The translations under genes were made by a program, and so were the position numbers. This document shows, in pieces, positions 7,732 to 15,938 of a DNA stretch of 35,670 nucleotides; position 1 is the stretch's first letter; each line of letters opens with the position of its first letter. This stretch comes from Lentibacter sp. XHP0401 (GTDB lineage: Bacteria; Pseudomonadota; Alphaproteobacteria; Rhodobacterales; Rhodobacteraceae), in assembly GCF_025751535.1 (NCBI RefSeq), contig NZ_JAOWLC010000018.1, positions 1 to 35,670 on the forward strand. The letters run 5' to 3'. The notes beneath the pieces are model-generated. The model was not told the DNA's origin, made no database searches, and saw nothing but the letters and a program-made list of their open reading frames with translations.

Positions 7732-8471
7732 GTCTGATCGAGGCGCGGGGGCTTTCGAAAAGCTTCGGCTCGGAAGTGGTTTTGCATGATGTAAACCTTG
7801 CGATCGAGCGTGGCGAGATTGTTACGATTGTGGGGCCGAACGGTTCTGGAAAATCGACTCTTTTGCGCATGTTTGCAGGGGTATTGAAGCCCAGCAACGG
7901 TGAGTTGAAGCAAGAAGCCGGCCTCAAGATCGGCTATGTGCCGCAGAAGCTTGAGCTTGAGGCGAGCTTGCCGATGACGGTGCGCCGCTTTCTGGATGTG
8001 CCGCGACGGGTGAGTGAGGCTGCTGCAGACCGCGCTTTGGAGCGGGTCGCTATAGCTCCGTTGAAGCAACGCAGCCTTACGGGGCTTTCTGGCGGGCAGA
8101 TGCAGCGGGTTTTGCTGGCGCGGGCGCTGATTGTGGAACCTGATATCTTGATGCTGGACGAGCCGACGCAGGGTTTGGACCAACAGGGGCAAGCCGACTT
8201 TTACCGGCTGATTGAAGAGTTGCGTGCCGAGATCGGCTGCGCTGTTTTGATGGTGAGCCACGAGCTTCATGTGGTGATGAGCGCGTCAGACAGGGTGATT
8301 TGCCTGAACGGGCACATCTGCTGTGAGGGGACCCCCGAGATTGTGCGCAATGCGCCGGAATACCGCCGCCTGTTTGGCACCGGCACGCAGGGCGCGCTGG
8401 CGCTTTACCGCCATGAGCACGACCATGTGCATGACGAAACCTGCGCGCATGAACATGAGGAAAACCACTGA
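7728..8471 (+). CDS. znuC: Zinc ABC transporter ATPase ZnuC
   Basis: A 247-aa ABC ATPase that powers zinc import. Walker A is GPNGSGKST, the signature is LSGGQMQRV, Walker B is ILMLDEPTQGLDQ, and the switch His is in MVSHELH. The start at 7728 is supported by the 4-nt overlap with zur and by the MSLIEARGLSKSFG beginning. The C-terminus carries a His-rich tail (YRHEHDHVHDETCAHEHEENH region, about the last 22 residues), unusual in an ATPase subunit and possibly metal-binding. It is followed by znuB with a TGATG overlap. Confidence 0.95.
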   Translation: MSLIEARGLSKSFGSEVVLHDVNLAIERGEIVTIVGPNGSGKSTLLRMFAGVLKPSNGELKQEAGLKIGYVPQKLELEASLPMTVRRFLDVPRRVSEAAADRALERVAIAPLKQRSLTGLSGGQMQRVLLARALIVEPDILMLDEPTQGLDQQGQADFYRLIEELRAEIGCAVLMVSHELHVVMSASDRVICLNGHICCEGTPEIVRNAPEYRRLFGTGTQGALALYRHEHDHVHDETCAHEHEENH

Positions 8472-9259
8472 TGCTGAATGACTTTCTGATGCGCGCGGGG
8501 CTGGCGGGCCTTGGCGTTTCGCTGGCTGCGGGCGCGCTTGGGCCATTTGTTGTCTGGCGGAGGATGGCCTATTTCGGGGATGCGATGGCGCATGCCGCCA
8601 TTCTGGGTGTGGCGCTGTCGCTGGGCTTTCATATTTCGATCTTTGTCGGCGTTTTGCTGGCGGCGTTGCTTGTTGCCGTGTTGTTTATCGGGCTGACGCG
8701 GCGCAGCCAGAGTGCGGATAGCTCGCTGGGTGTGATTGCACACTCGGCGCTTGCTTTTGGTCTTGTGGCTGTGGCGATGGCGGGGCCGCGTGTGGAGGTG
8801 GAGGCCTATCTGTTCGGCGATGTTCTGACCGTTTCTCGCGCTGATCTGGCGCTGATCTGGGGCGTTGTCGCTGCCGTTGTTCTTTGGCTTATCTGGCGCT
8901 GGCAGGCACTTGTGACATGGGTTTTGAGCCCTGATCTGGCCGAGACCAGCGGATATAACACGAAGCTTGAGGAAATGGGGCTGATCATGGCGCTGGCGCT
9001 GGTTGTGGCTGTCGGAATCAAGGCCGTTGGCGCGCTTTTGATCACGGCGCTTCTGATTATTCCTGCCGCGAGTGCGCGCCCGCATGTGCGCACCCCCGAG
9101 GCCATGATTGCATTGTCGCTTTGCTTTGGCGCGCTGGCGGCTGTGGCCGGGCTGCGCGCAGCACTTTGGCTTGATACGCCTGCGGGGCCAAGCATTGTCT
9201 GCACAGCGGCGATTGCCTTTGCGCTTTCGATGATCGTGGCCAAAGTGCGGGGCCGCTGA
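8471..9259 (+). CDS. znuB: Zinc ABC transporter permease ZnuB
   Basis: A 262-aa polytopic inner-membrane permease of the ABC-3 (ZnuB/MntB) family, with about seven to eight hydrophobic segments. The start MLNDFLMRAGLAGLGVSLAAGALGPFVVWRRMAYFGDAMAHAAILG is characteristic, the YFGD(A/S)xAH motif included. It overlaps znuC upstream and the DUF1045 gene downstream, each by a TGATG junction. Zinc specificity follows from znuA and zur. Confidence 0.95.
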   Translation: MLNDFLMRAGLAGLGVSLAAGALGPFVVWRRMAYFGDAMAHAAILGVALSLGFHISIFVGVLLAALLVAVLFIGLTRRSQSADSSLGVIAHSALAFGLVAVAMAGPRVEVEAYLFGDVLTVSRADLALIWGVVAAVVLWLIWRWQALVTWVLSPDLAETSGYNTKLEEMGLIMALALVVAVGIKAVGALLITALLIIPAASARPHVRTPEAMIALSLCFGALAAVAGLRAALWLDTPAGPSIVCTAAIAFALSMIVAKVRGR

Positions 9260-9879
9260 TGTATAAGCGTTATGCGGTTTATCACTGTCCAGAGGGTGCT
9301 CTTGGGGCGTTTGGCACGGCATGGCTGGGCAACGGGCGCGAGCTTGTGGCGCAGCCTTCGCGCTATGGCTTTCATGCGACATTGAAAGCGCCTTTTGCTC
9401 TGGCCGAGGGGCAGAGCGAGGGCGGTTTGGCGGGGGCAGTGAAGGCGCTTGCCGCGGGGCTTCGGCCTGTTGAAATTGAATTGGAGCTGGCGCGGCTCGG
9501 CAGCTTTTTTGCGCTTGTGCCGAAGGGCGAGACGGCGGCACTGCGTGCGCTTTCCGGCGCCTGTGTGCTTGAGCTTGAAGCCTTCCGCGCACCTATGAGT
9601 GAGGCGGAATACGTGCGCAAGCTGCGGCCTAATATGCCAGAGCGGCAGGTGGAGAACCTGAAACGCTGGGGCTACCCCTATGTGCTCGACGACTTCCGCT
9701 TTCACCTGACGCTGACGGGGCCTGTGGCGAAAGCTGCACGTGAAAGTGCGGAGGCTGAGCTGCGTGCGGTGCTGCCTGATGTGAGCGCGCCGTATGCTGT
9801 GAACACGATTTGCCTCTGTGGCGAGGACGCCGGCGGGCAGTTTCGTGTCATCAAGCGGTTTGCTTTAGGCGGGGCGTAG
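9259..9879 (+). CDS. DUF1045 protein, 2H-phosphoesterase fold
   Basis: A 206-aa soluble protein of the DUF1045 family, often labelled putative phosphonate metabolism protein. Two H-x-T motifs are visible, His39-Ala-Thr41 in GFHATLKAPF and His149-Leu-Thr151 in FHLTLTGP. These are the hallmark of 2H phosphoesterases, which act on cyclic nucleotides or 2'-5' or cyclic phosphodiester bonds. No phosphonate (phn) genes are nearby. Instead it starts on the znuB stop (TGATG), so it is expressed with the zinc operon. The substrate is unknown; a role tied to zinc limitation is speculation. Its 3' end overlaps the convergent BKACE gene by 15 bp. Confidence 0.85.
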   Translation: MYKRYAVYHCPEGALGAFGTAWLGNGRELVAQPSRYGFHATLKAPFALAEGQSEGGLAGAVKALAAGLRPVEIELELARLGSFFALVPKGETAALRALSGACVLELEAFRAPMSEAEYVRKLRPNMPERQVENLKRWGYPYVLDDFRFHLTLTGPVAKAARESAEAELRAVLPDVSAPYAVNTICLCGEDAGGQFRVIKRFALGGA

Positions 9880-10695
9880 CCCGAGGATTTCGCGCGCTTG
9901 GGCCGGAGTTGCCACGGGGCGCTCGTATTTGGCGCAGAGGTCTGCTGCGCGCGCTATCAGCGCGGCGTTTGACGGCGCGAGGGTGTCGCGGTCGAGCCTC
10001 ATGTTGTCTTCCAGCCCTGCGCGGGTGTGGCCGCCTGCAGCTATGGCCCATTCATTAACCACAACCTGATTGGGCCCGATGCCAGCGGCGCACCACTCGG
10101 CCTCTGGCGCGCGGGTTTTCATGATGTGAACGTAAAAATCGAACACTTCGCGGTCTGCTGGCATGGCGTTTTTGACGCCCATAACGAACTGCACATAGAG
10201 CTTACCGAAGAGTGTTCCTTGCTCGTGCATACGGATTGCGCCGAGGATGTGGGAGAGGTCAAACGCCTCCACCTCGGGGGTGATTTCGTATTTGACCATC
10301 TCGGAAGAGAGCCATGCGACAAGGTCGGGGCTGTTTTCATAGACCCGCGTCGGGAAGTTGTTGGACCCGACGGAGAGCGAAGCCATATCGGGGCGTAAGG
10401 ACAGCATCCCGCCGCGCTCCTGGCCTGCGCCGGAGCGGCCGCCTGTCGAGAACTGTATGATCGCCTCGGGGGCGTGCTTTTTGAGCTGGGCTTGCAGCTC
10501 GGCAAATTTCTCGGGGTCGGAGGTGGGTGTTTCATCGGCGTTGCGCACATGAGCGTGGATGATGCTTGCACCTGCTTCGATGGCTGCGAGGGAGCTTTCG
10601 ACCTGCTCTGTGATTGTGGTTGGCACGGCAGGATTGTTCGCTTTGGTGGGAACCGAGCCTGTGATGGCGCAGCAGAGAATGCAGGGTTTGGTCAT
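9865..10695 (-). CDS. Beta-keto acid cleavage enzyme (BKACE, DUF849)
   Basis: A 276-aa TIM-barrel zinc enzyme of the BKACE family (3-keto-5-aminohexanoate cleavage protein). These enzymes react a beta-keto acid with acetyl-CoA to give acetoacetate and a shortened acyl-CoA. Visible family segments are the start KPCILCCAITGS, the zinc-ligand HAHVR near residues 48-52, and GGHTRAGLED near the C-terminus. The start is the ATG at 10695, since the open frame upstream only shadows pcaG. It is 10 nt after pcaG on the same strand, so it is likely the last gene of the pob/pca operon. With 3-oxoadipate as substrate it would yield succinyl-CoA directly; that substrate is inference from context. Confidence 0.88.
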   Translation of the reverse strand: MTKPCILCCAITGSVPTKANNPAVPTTITEQVESSLAAIEAGASIIHAHVRNADETPTSDPEKFAELQAQLKKHAPEAIIQFSTGGRSGAGQERGGMLSLRPDMASLSVGSNNFPTRVYENSPDLVAWLSSEMVKYEITPEVEAFDLSHILGAIRMHEQGTLFGKLYVQFVMGVKNAMPADREVFDFYVHIMKTRAPEAEWCAAGIGPNQVVVNEWAIAAGGHTRAGLEDNMRLDRDTLAPSNAALIARAADLCAKYERPVATPAQAREILGLRPA

Positions 10696-10705
10696 GTGAT
10701 TTGCC

Positions 10706-11308
10706 TTAAATGTCGAAGAATACGGTTTCGTCTTCGCCTTGGAGGCGGATGTCGAAGCGGTAGGTATCGCCTGTGCGCTTGGCCACAAGGGTGGCGCGGC
10801 GGTGCTCCCATTCGATAGAGTTGAGAACGGGATCAGCCGTGTTGTCCTCATCGTCAAAATAGAGCCGCGTATTGAGGCCCACATTGATGCCGCGCGCAAC
10901 GATCCAGAGGTTGATGTGCGGCGCCTGCATCTGGCCGTGGCGACCAAGGGTTGCCCCTGGTTTGACCGTGTCAAAGCCCCACTCGCCTGTCGCGAAATCG
11001 GTGATGACACGGCCCCATCCACTGAAGCCTTCTTCAACGTCGCCCGCGCTTTCGGGGTGGGCGTAGACGCCTGCGGAATTGGCTTGCCATGCTTCAAGCA
11101 GCACGTCTTTCACGGGCGCGCCTGTGCCGTCGATGACCAAGCCTTCGACGCGGATACGCTCGCCTGCCGCATTGGGGCCGGCGATGTCATGGCCGAGCTC
11201 TTCGCGGTAGATATCAAAGCCAGCCGCGCCCGGCGCGAGGCCGATGTGCACGTAAGGGCCAGCTGTTTGGGAGGGGGTTTCTTTGAGGTATTTGGGCGTA
11301 TTGCTCAT
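10706..11308 (-). CDS. pcaG: Protocatechuate 3,4-dioxygenase alpha subunit
   Basis: The 200-aa alpha chain of the intradiol ring-cleavage dioxygenase that opens protocatechuate to 3-carboxy-cis,cis-muconate. The beginning TPSQTAGPYVHIGLAPGAAG, the core LIDGTGAPVKDVLLEAWQANSAGVY and the C-terminal RRATLVAKRTGDTYRFDIRLQGEDETVFFDI are typical. As expected for the alpha chain it lacks the iron-binding Tyr/His set, which the beta subunit supplies. The ATG at 11308 has GGAGG 8 nt upstream and lies 2 nt after the pcaH stop. A TTG at 11314 is a weaker start. Confidence 0.95.
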   Translation of the reverse strand: MSNTPKYLKETPSQTAGPYVHIGLAPGAAGFDIYREELGHDIAGPNAAGERIRVEGLVIDGTGAPVKDVLLEAWQANSAGVYAHPESAGDVEEGFSGWGRVITDFATGEWGFDTVKPGATLGRHGQMQAPHINLWIVARGINVGLNTRLYFDDEDNTADPVLNSIEWEHRRATLVAKRTGDTYRFDIRLQGEDETVFFDI

Positions 11309-11310
11309 AA

Positions 11311-12036
11311 TCAATTCCCCTCCAGCTTGTTTTCAAAGAGTGTCGAGCGCCGCCCGCGCAGGACGATATCAAAGCGATAGGCGATGGTATCAAGCGGGAT
11401 TGTTGCGTTCATGTCGAGCTTGGCGGTGAGCTGGTCTATGGCCGCAGGATCGGGGATTGTTTGCACAATCGGGCAGCGGGCGATGAGCGGGTCGCCTTCA
11501 AAGTAAAGCTGGGTGATGAGGCGTTGAGCAAAGCCCGTGCCGAAAACTGAAAAGTGGACATGTGCGGGGCGCCAATCGTTAATACCGTTGCGCCACGGGT
11601 AGGCGCCGGGCTTGACGGTGCGGAAGTAATAGTAGCCTTCTGCATCGGTCATGGTGCGGCCGCAGCCTCCGAAATTGGGATCAATCGGGGCGAGGTAGGT
11701 ATCTTTTTTGTGTCGGTAGCGTCCGCCGGCGTTTGCCTGCCAGATCTCGACCAGAGTGTTTGGCACTGGGCGGGCGTTTTCATCGAGCACGCGGCCATGG
11801 ATGATGATACGCTCGCCTATGGGGCTTTCGCCTGCTTTGGCGTAATTATTCAAGAGGTCGTTGTCGAGCGGGTCGATATCATTGTGGCCAAAACGCGGGC
11901 CGCTGATCTCGCTTGGAGTGTTCTCAAGCGAGATCAGCGAATAGCGCGGCGAGCGGGCGACAGATGTTTTGTAAGCTGGCGTGAGGGCCGGCGCGTGCCA
12001 GTTGCGATCACGTTGGTAGAACTCGGCTGGTTTCAT
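11311..12036 (-). CDS. pcaH: Protocatechuate 3,4-dioxygenase beta subunit
   Basis: The 241-aa catalytic chain of protocatechuate 3,4-dioxygenase. The four ferric-iron ligands can be read: Tyr107 in GGRYRH, Tyr146 in GAYPW, and His159 and His161 in RPAHVHFS. The N-terminal domain, the DPLDNDLLN segment and the WQANAGGRY motif fit the family, and the length is normal. Its start overlaps the pcaC stop by 4 nt and its stop is 2 nt before pcaG, so all three are translated as a unit. Confidence 0.96.
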   Translation of the reverse strand: MKPAEFYQRDRNWHAPALTPAYKTSVARSPRYSLISLENTPSEISGPRFGHNDIDPLDNDLLNNYAKAGESPIGERIIIHGRVLDENARPVPNTLVEIWQANAGGRYRHKKDTYLAPIDPNFGGCGRTMTDAEGYYYFRTVKPGAYPWRNGINDWRPAHVHFSVFGTGFAQRLITQLYFEGDPLIARCPIVQTIPDPAAIDQLTAKLDMNATIPLDTIAYRFDIVLRGRRSTLFENKLEGN

Positions 12037-12413
12037 CTGTCTGCCTCCATTTCGGCATATGTCTCTTTGGCCAGTTTCAGCGCGTGGTTGGCGCGGGGCA
12101 CGCCTGCGTAGAGCGCGACATGCTGGAACACCTCAAGCACATCGGTTTTGCTCGCGCCCGTGCGGGCTGTGGCACGGATGTGCATCGGGATTTCATCAAA
12201 ATTGCCCAAGGCGGCGAGAAGCGCAAGGGTCAGCATGGAGCGCTCGCGCTCGGGGATGCCATCAGAAGCCCAGACATTGCCCCAGGCTGTCTCGGTGATG
12301 AGGGTTTGAAAGGGGGTGTCAAATTCGGTTTTGGCAGCCTCGGCACGGGCGACATGATCTTCGCCGAGGATGCGGCGGCGCACTTGCATGCCTTTGGTGT
12401 AACGGTCGGTCAT
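12033..12413 (-). CDS. pcaC: 4-carboxymuconolactone decarboxylase
   Basis: A 126-aa enzyme of the AhpD-like carboxymuconolactone decarboxylase family. It converts 4-carboxymuconolactone to 3-oxoadipate enol-lactone. Family features are the start [13 protein letters not shown], the [27 protein letters not shown] core and the [19 protein letters not shown] end. It lies between pobA (9 nt upstream) and pcaH (4-nt overlap). The adjacent pathway enzymes PcaB (cycloisomerase) and PcaD (enol-lactone hydrolase) are not in this window and must be encoded elsewhere if the pathway is complete. Confidence 0.95.
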   Translation of the reverse strand: MTDRYTKGMQVRRRILGEDHVARAEAAKTEFDTPFQTLITETAWGNVWASDGIPERERSMLTLALLAALGNFDEIPMHIRATARTGASKTDVLEVFQHVALYAGVPRANHALKLAKETYAEMEADR

Positions 12414-12422
12414 TTAAAGCTC

Positions 12423-13592
12423 CTAGTAAGGCAAACCAACGTAATTCTGCGCCATGACGCTTTGCGCCGTTTTATTGCTGCGCAGAAAGTCGATATCGGC
12501 CTTTTGCATTTTGAGATCGAATTCATTCTGAACGGGAAAGCGGTGTAGAAGGTTGGTCATCCACCACGAAAAGCGCTCGGCTTTCCAGACGCGGGCGAGG
12601 GCTTTTTCACTGTAGCTGTCCAGCCCTGCGCTGTTTTTTTCAAGGTAGTGCTGTTTGAAGCCCTGGAAGAGATAGTGAATATCGCTTGCCGCTGTGTTAA
12701 GGCCCTTCGCGCCCGTGGGCGGGACGATATGAGCGGCATCACCGCAGAGGAAGAGGCGGCCCCAGCGCATGGGCTCGGTGACAAAGCTGCGCAACGGGGC
12801 GATGGACTTTTCGATGCTTGGGCCTGTCACGAGCTTTTCAGCGTGATGGGCGGGGATGCGGCGCTTGAGCTCTTGCCAGAAGGCATCATCTGTCCAGTCT
12901 TCGGGGCTGTCAGAGAGGGAACACTGGATATAATAGCGCGAAAGCTTGGCGTTGCGCATGGAGCAGAGGGCGAAGCCGCGCTCGGAGGCGGCGTAGATCA
13001 GTTCGTCGTTGACGGGGGGTGTTTCCGAGAGGATGCCGAGCCAGCCGAAAGGGTAGAGCTTTTCATATTCGCGACGCACAGTGAGGGGGATCGTCTGGCG
13101 CGAGACGCCGTGGAAGCCATCGCAGCCAGCGATGAAGTCACAGTCGATGCGGTGTTCTGCACCGTTGATATCGTAGGTGACATAGGCTTTGTCGGTGTCT
13201 GCGCCGTGGATTTGCACCTGCTCGACATTGAAGACGGTTTGCAGGCCAGCGGCCTCGCGGGCATCGTAAAGATCTCGGGTCACTTCGGTCTGGCCATAGA
13301 CGACAACGGATGTGCCGGTGTGCTCTTTGAAGTTCACCTCGAACTCTTCATCGCCGTAGGAAATGATTGCGCCGTTATGGATGAATCCTTCGGCATCGAG
13401 CCGCTCGGCAACGCCTGCTTCGCGCATGAGGTTGACCATACCGACCTCAAGGATGCCTGCGCGGATGCGACCCAAGACATAATCACGCGTTTTGCGCTCG
13501 AGCACCACAGCGTCGATGCCTTGTGTGTGAAGGAGTTGACCGAGGAGGAGGCCAGAGGGGCCGCCGCCGATGATGACGACTTGGGTACGCAT
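12423..13592 (-). CDS. pobA: 4-hydroxybenzoate 3-monooxygenase
   Basis: A 389-aa FAD- and NADPH-dependent hydroxylase that turns 4-hydroxybenzoate into protocatechuate. The dinucleotide-binding GGGPSG is at residues 9-14, the DG motif reads CDGFHGVSR, and the GD motif reads FLCGDAAHIVPPTGAKGLN. The RIRAGILE segment near residue 44 is typical of PobA. It is the first gene of the pob/pca operon and is divergent from pcaQ, so it provides the substrate for the dioxygenase encoded downstream. Confidence 0.97.
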   Translation of the reverse strand: MRTQVVIIGGGPSGLLLGQLLHTQGIDAVVLERKTRDYVLGRIRAGILEVGMVNLMREAGVAERLDAEGFIHNGAIISYGDEEFEVNFKEHTGTSVVVYGQTEVTRDLYDAREAAGLQTVFNVEQVQIHGADTDKAYVTYDINGAEHRIDCDFIAGCDGFHGVSRQTIPLTVRREYEKLYPFGWLGILSETPPVNDELIYAASERGFALCSMRNAKLSRYYIQCSLSDSPEDWTDDAFWQELKRRIPAHHAEKLVTGPSIEKSIAPLRSFVTEPMRWGRLFLCGDAAHIVPPTGAKGLNTAASDIHYLFQGFKQHYLEKNSAGLDSYSEKALARVWKAERFSWWMTNLLHRFPVQNEFDLKMQKADIDFLRSNKTAQSVMAQNYVGLPY

Positions 13593-13627
13593 GGGGCTTG
13601 CCTTTTGTGGTGTTGAAGGGAGTTTAC

Positions 13628-13643
13628 TGACCTTAATTGTTAT
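13628..13643. promoter_or_regulatory. Possible PcaQ operator
   Basis: In the 96-nt pobA-pcaQ gap the minus strand reads ATAACAATTAAGGTCA. This is close to the ATAACC-N4-GGTTAA site described for rhizobial PcaQ, but one base longer between half-sites. A flanking inverted pair TTAC (13624-13627) and GTAA (13644-13647) frames it. The position, between target operon and regulator, supports the guess. Confidence 0.4.
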
Positions 13644-13688
13644 GTAAAATGAATAAATCAGCCTTATAGTTTCTTAAAAAGGAAAGTT

Positions 13689-14606
13689 ATGGACCGCCGC
13701 ATTAAGCTTCGTCATGTTGAGGCCTTTGTCGAGATTGCCCGCCAGAAGAGCCTTAAGGGCGCGGGCGAGGCGCTTGGGCTGACGCAGCCTGCGATCTCCA
13801 AGATACTGAAGGAGCTGGAGGATATTCTGGGCGCGAGCCTTATGAGTCGCGGGCGCGGCGGTGTGGAGCTGAGCGCGGCGGGCGTTGTTTTTCTTAAGGG
13901 TGCAGAGGCGAGCCTGAGTGCGCTGAGGCAGGGGTTTGACGGGGTCACAAGGCTTCAAAAAGGCGGCGCGGGGGCGCTGAATGTGGGTGCGATGCCGAGC
14001 GTGGCAGCGCGTGTGCTGCCACTGGCGAGCCTGAAGTTTCGCAGCCATGAGCCAGAGACGGTGCTGAAGGTGGAAGACGGGCCGCACGGTTTTTTAATGG
14101 AGCGGCTGCGGACGGGGGCGCTTGATCTGGTTGTCGGGCGGATGGGGCCACCTGCGACCATGGCGGGGACCAGCTTTACGCCGCTTTACAGTGAGCAGGT
14201 GGTTTTTGTTGCGCGCGCAGGACACAACCTCAGCGGGGCAACGCGACTTGAGGCGCTGCGGGACCAGCTTGTGATTTACCCGTCCGAGCGCGCGGCGATC
14301 AGGCCACTGGTGGACCGGCTTTTTATTGCTGAAGGTGTTGGCGAGTTGCCTCACCGGATTGAAAGCGTATCGGGTGATTATGGCCGCGGGCTGACGCGGA
14401 CGAGCGAGGCGGTCTGGATCATTTCCGAAAGTGTTGTGGCGGGCGATATCGAAAGTGGCCTGCTGGAGAAGCTGCCGTTTGATACGGGGATAACAGCGGG
14501 GCCAGTGGGGATTATGACGCGGGCGGAGGAGGATACCTCACCTGCGGTTCAGCTCTTTCGCACGGTTTTGGGCGAGGCGGTGGAGGCGCTGGGGCTGCTG
14601 GTTTGA
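13689..14606 (+). CDS. pcaQ: LysR-family regulator PcaQ
   Basis: A 305-aa LysR-type regulator, most likely the protocatechuate-pathway activator PcaQ. The N-terminal helix-turn-helix is RIKLRHVEAFVEIARQKSLKGAGEALGLTQPAISKILKELE, and the remainder is a periplasmic-binding-like effector domain. The RRIKLRHVEAF beginning is characteristic of PcaQ/GalR-type members. PcaQ proteins respond to beta-carboxy-cis,cis-muconate in rhizobia. It is divergent from pobA-pcaCHG, which fits direct control of that operon. A PobR-like role responding to 4-hydroxybenzoate is the alternative. Confidence 0.88.
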   Translation: MDRRIKLRHVEAFVEIARQKSLKGAGEALGLTQPAISKILKELEDILGASLMSRGRGGVELSAAGVVFLKGAEASLSALRQGFDGVTRLQKGGAGALNVGAMPSVAARVLPLASLKFRSHEPETVLKVEDGPHGFLMERLRTGALDLVVGRMGPPATMAGTSFTPLYSEQVVFVARAGHNLSGATRLEALRDQLVIYPSERAAIRPLVDRLFIAEGVGELPHRIESVSGDYGRGLTRTSEAVWIISESVVAGDIESGLLEKLPFDTGITAGPVGIMTRAEEDTSPAVQLFRTVLGEAVEALGLLV

Positions 14607-14681
14607 GAGCTGTGCTTTACCCTCGCGCGCTGTGAAATGTGATGTTAGCGTTGCGGCGAAGGCAAGGGAGGAACCTGGACC

Positions 14682-15887
14682 ATGGCAAAGACAACATCTG
14701 ACAAAATGCGCGCATGGACCGGGCCGGCTTTGTTTACCTACGGGTTCAGGCCATTTTTCTTGTTTGGTGCGGTTTGGGCCGCTTTGGCCATGATCCTGTG
14801 GATTGCGCAGCTTGCCGACGCATTGGAATTGCCGAGCAGTCTGGACAGCGTCTCATGGCATGCACATGAGTTTTTGTTTGGGTATCTGAGCGCTGTGATT
14901 GCCGGTTTCTTGCTGACCGCTGTGCCGAACTGGACGGGGCGGATGCCTGTTGTCGGCTGGGGGCTGGCTGTTTTGTTTGCGATCTGGCTGGCCGGTCGCG
15001 TGGCGTTGGCGACATCGGCTTGGTGGCCCGGGGGTGTTGCCGAGGGGGTGGATCTTGCTTTTTCCATCGTTTTGGGCGGGGTGATCCTGCGCGAAATTCT
15101 TGCGGGCAAGAACTGGCGTAACCTTGTGGTACTGGTGCTTTTGGCGGTGTTTACGGTTGCCAACCTGACCTTTCATATCGAAGCGGCACAGGGCGCATAC
15201 GCAGCGCAGGGTTATGGGCTTCGCCTTGGCGTGGCTGCGGTTGTATTGATGATTGCGCTGATTGGCGGGCGGATTGTGCCGAGCTTCACGCGCAACTGGC
15301 TTGCCAAACAGCAGGCCGTGCGGCTGCCTGTGCCGCCGATGCAGCAGTTTGACAAAGCCGTGATGGTTGCCACGACGGCGGCGCTTGCGCTGTGGGTTGG
15401 CGTGCCTGCACATCCGCTGACGGGTGTGACACTTGTGCTTGTGGGGGCGCTTCATCTGATACGGTTGATCCGCTGGGAAGGTGCGCAAGCTTTGCGTGAG
15501 CCGCTCCTGTGGGTGCTGCATTTGGGCTATGCTTTTATTCCACTGGGCGCGCTTGTGGAGGGCGTGAGCATTCTGCGGCCAGAGTGGCTGACGGTGACAG
15601 GGGCGCAGCATGTCTGGATGGCTGGAGCCTTTGGTTTGATGACCGTGGCGGTGATGACCCGCGCTACGCTTGGACACACGGGGCAGGACTTGCGGGCGGA
15701 TACCGCTACTTTGGCGATTTATCTGGGCCTCATCGGGGCGGTTGCCCTGCGGGTCGCGGCGGCTGTCTGGCCCGAGGCGGCGAGCCTGCTTTACAATATT
15801 TCGGGGTTGCTTTGGATCGGCGCTTTTGGCGGGTTTGCTTTGATCTATGGCCGCCTGTTGCTACGGCCAAAACCTGCGAAGGCTTAA
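14682..15887 (+). CDS. NnrS family membrane protein
   Basis: A 401-aa polytopic inner-membrane protein with about twelve hydrophobic segments, of the NnrS family. The start TGPALFTYGFRPFFLFGAVWA and the HAHEFLFGYLSAVIAGFLLTAVPNWTG segment are family hallmarks, and GGRIVPSFTRNW is also typical. NnrS was described as a haem- and copper-containing protein, and in some bacteria it protects against nitric-oxide stress. No denitrification gene is in the window, and I see no FNR/NNR box in the 75 nt upstream. It follows pcaQ on the same strand but is probably a separate unit. Confidence 0.9.
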   Translation: MAKTTSDKMRAWTGPALFTYGFRPFFLFGAVWAALAMILWIAQLADALELPSSLDSVSWHAHEFLFGYLSAVIAGFLLTAVPNWTGRMPVVGWGLAVLFAIWLAGRVALATSAWWPGGVAEGVDLAFSIVLGGVILREILAGKNWRNLVVLVLLAVFTVANLTFHIEAAQGAYAAQGYGLRLGVAAVVLMIALIGGRIVPSFTRNWLAKQQAVRLPVPPMQQFDKAVMVATTAALALWVGVPAHPLTGVTLVLVGALHLIRLIRWEGAQALREPLLWVLHLGYAFIPLGALVEGVSILRPEWLTVTGAQHVWMAGAFGLMTVAVMTRATLGHTGQDLRADTATLAIYLGLIGAVALRVAAAVWPEAASLLYNISGLLWIGAFGGFALIYGRLLLRPKPAKA

Positions 15888-15894
15888 AGCAAAA

Positions 15895-15917
15895 CGGCTC
15901 CGCAAGGTGCGGAGCCG
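15895..15917 (-). terminator. leuB intrinsic terminator
   Basis: A perfect 9-bp stem, CGGCTCCGC/GCGGAGCCG with loop AAGGT, is followed on the minus strand by TTTTGCTTT. It lies 22 nt past the leuB stop and just after the convergent nnrS stop. Confidence 0.75.
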
Positions 15918-15938
15918 CTTCTGGTTATCGGGAATGCC

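Noticed and set aside
10706-12036. Long plus-strand frames across the pca genes
   Set aside because: They are antisense shadows of high-GC coding sequence; the minus-strand frames carry all family motifs.
14607-14681. FNR/NNR box upstream of nnrS
   Set aside because: No TTGA(T/C)-N4-(A/G)TCAA pattern is found, although such control is common for nnrS.
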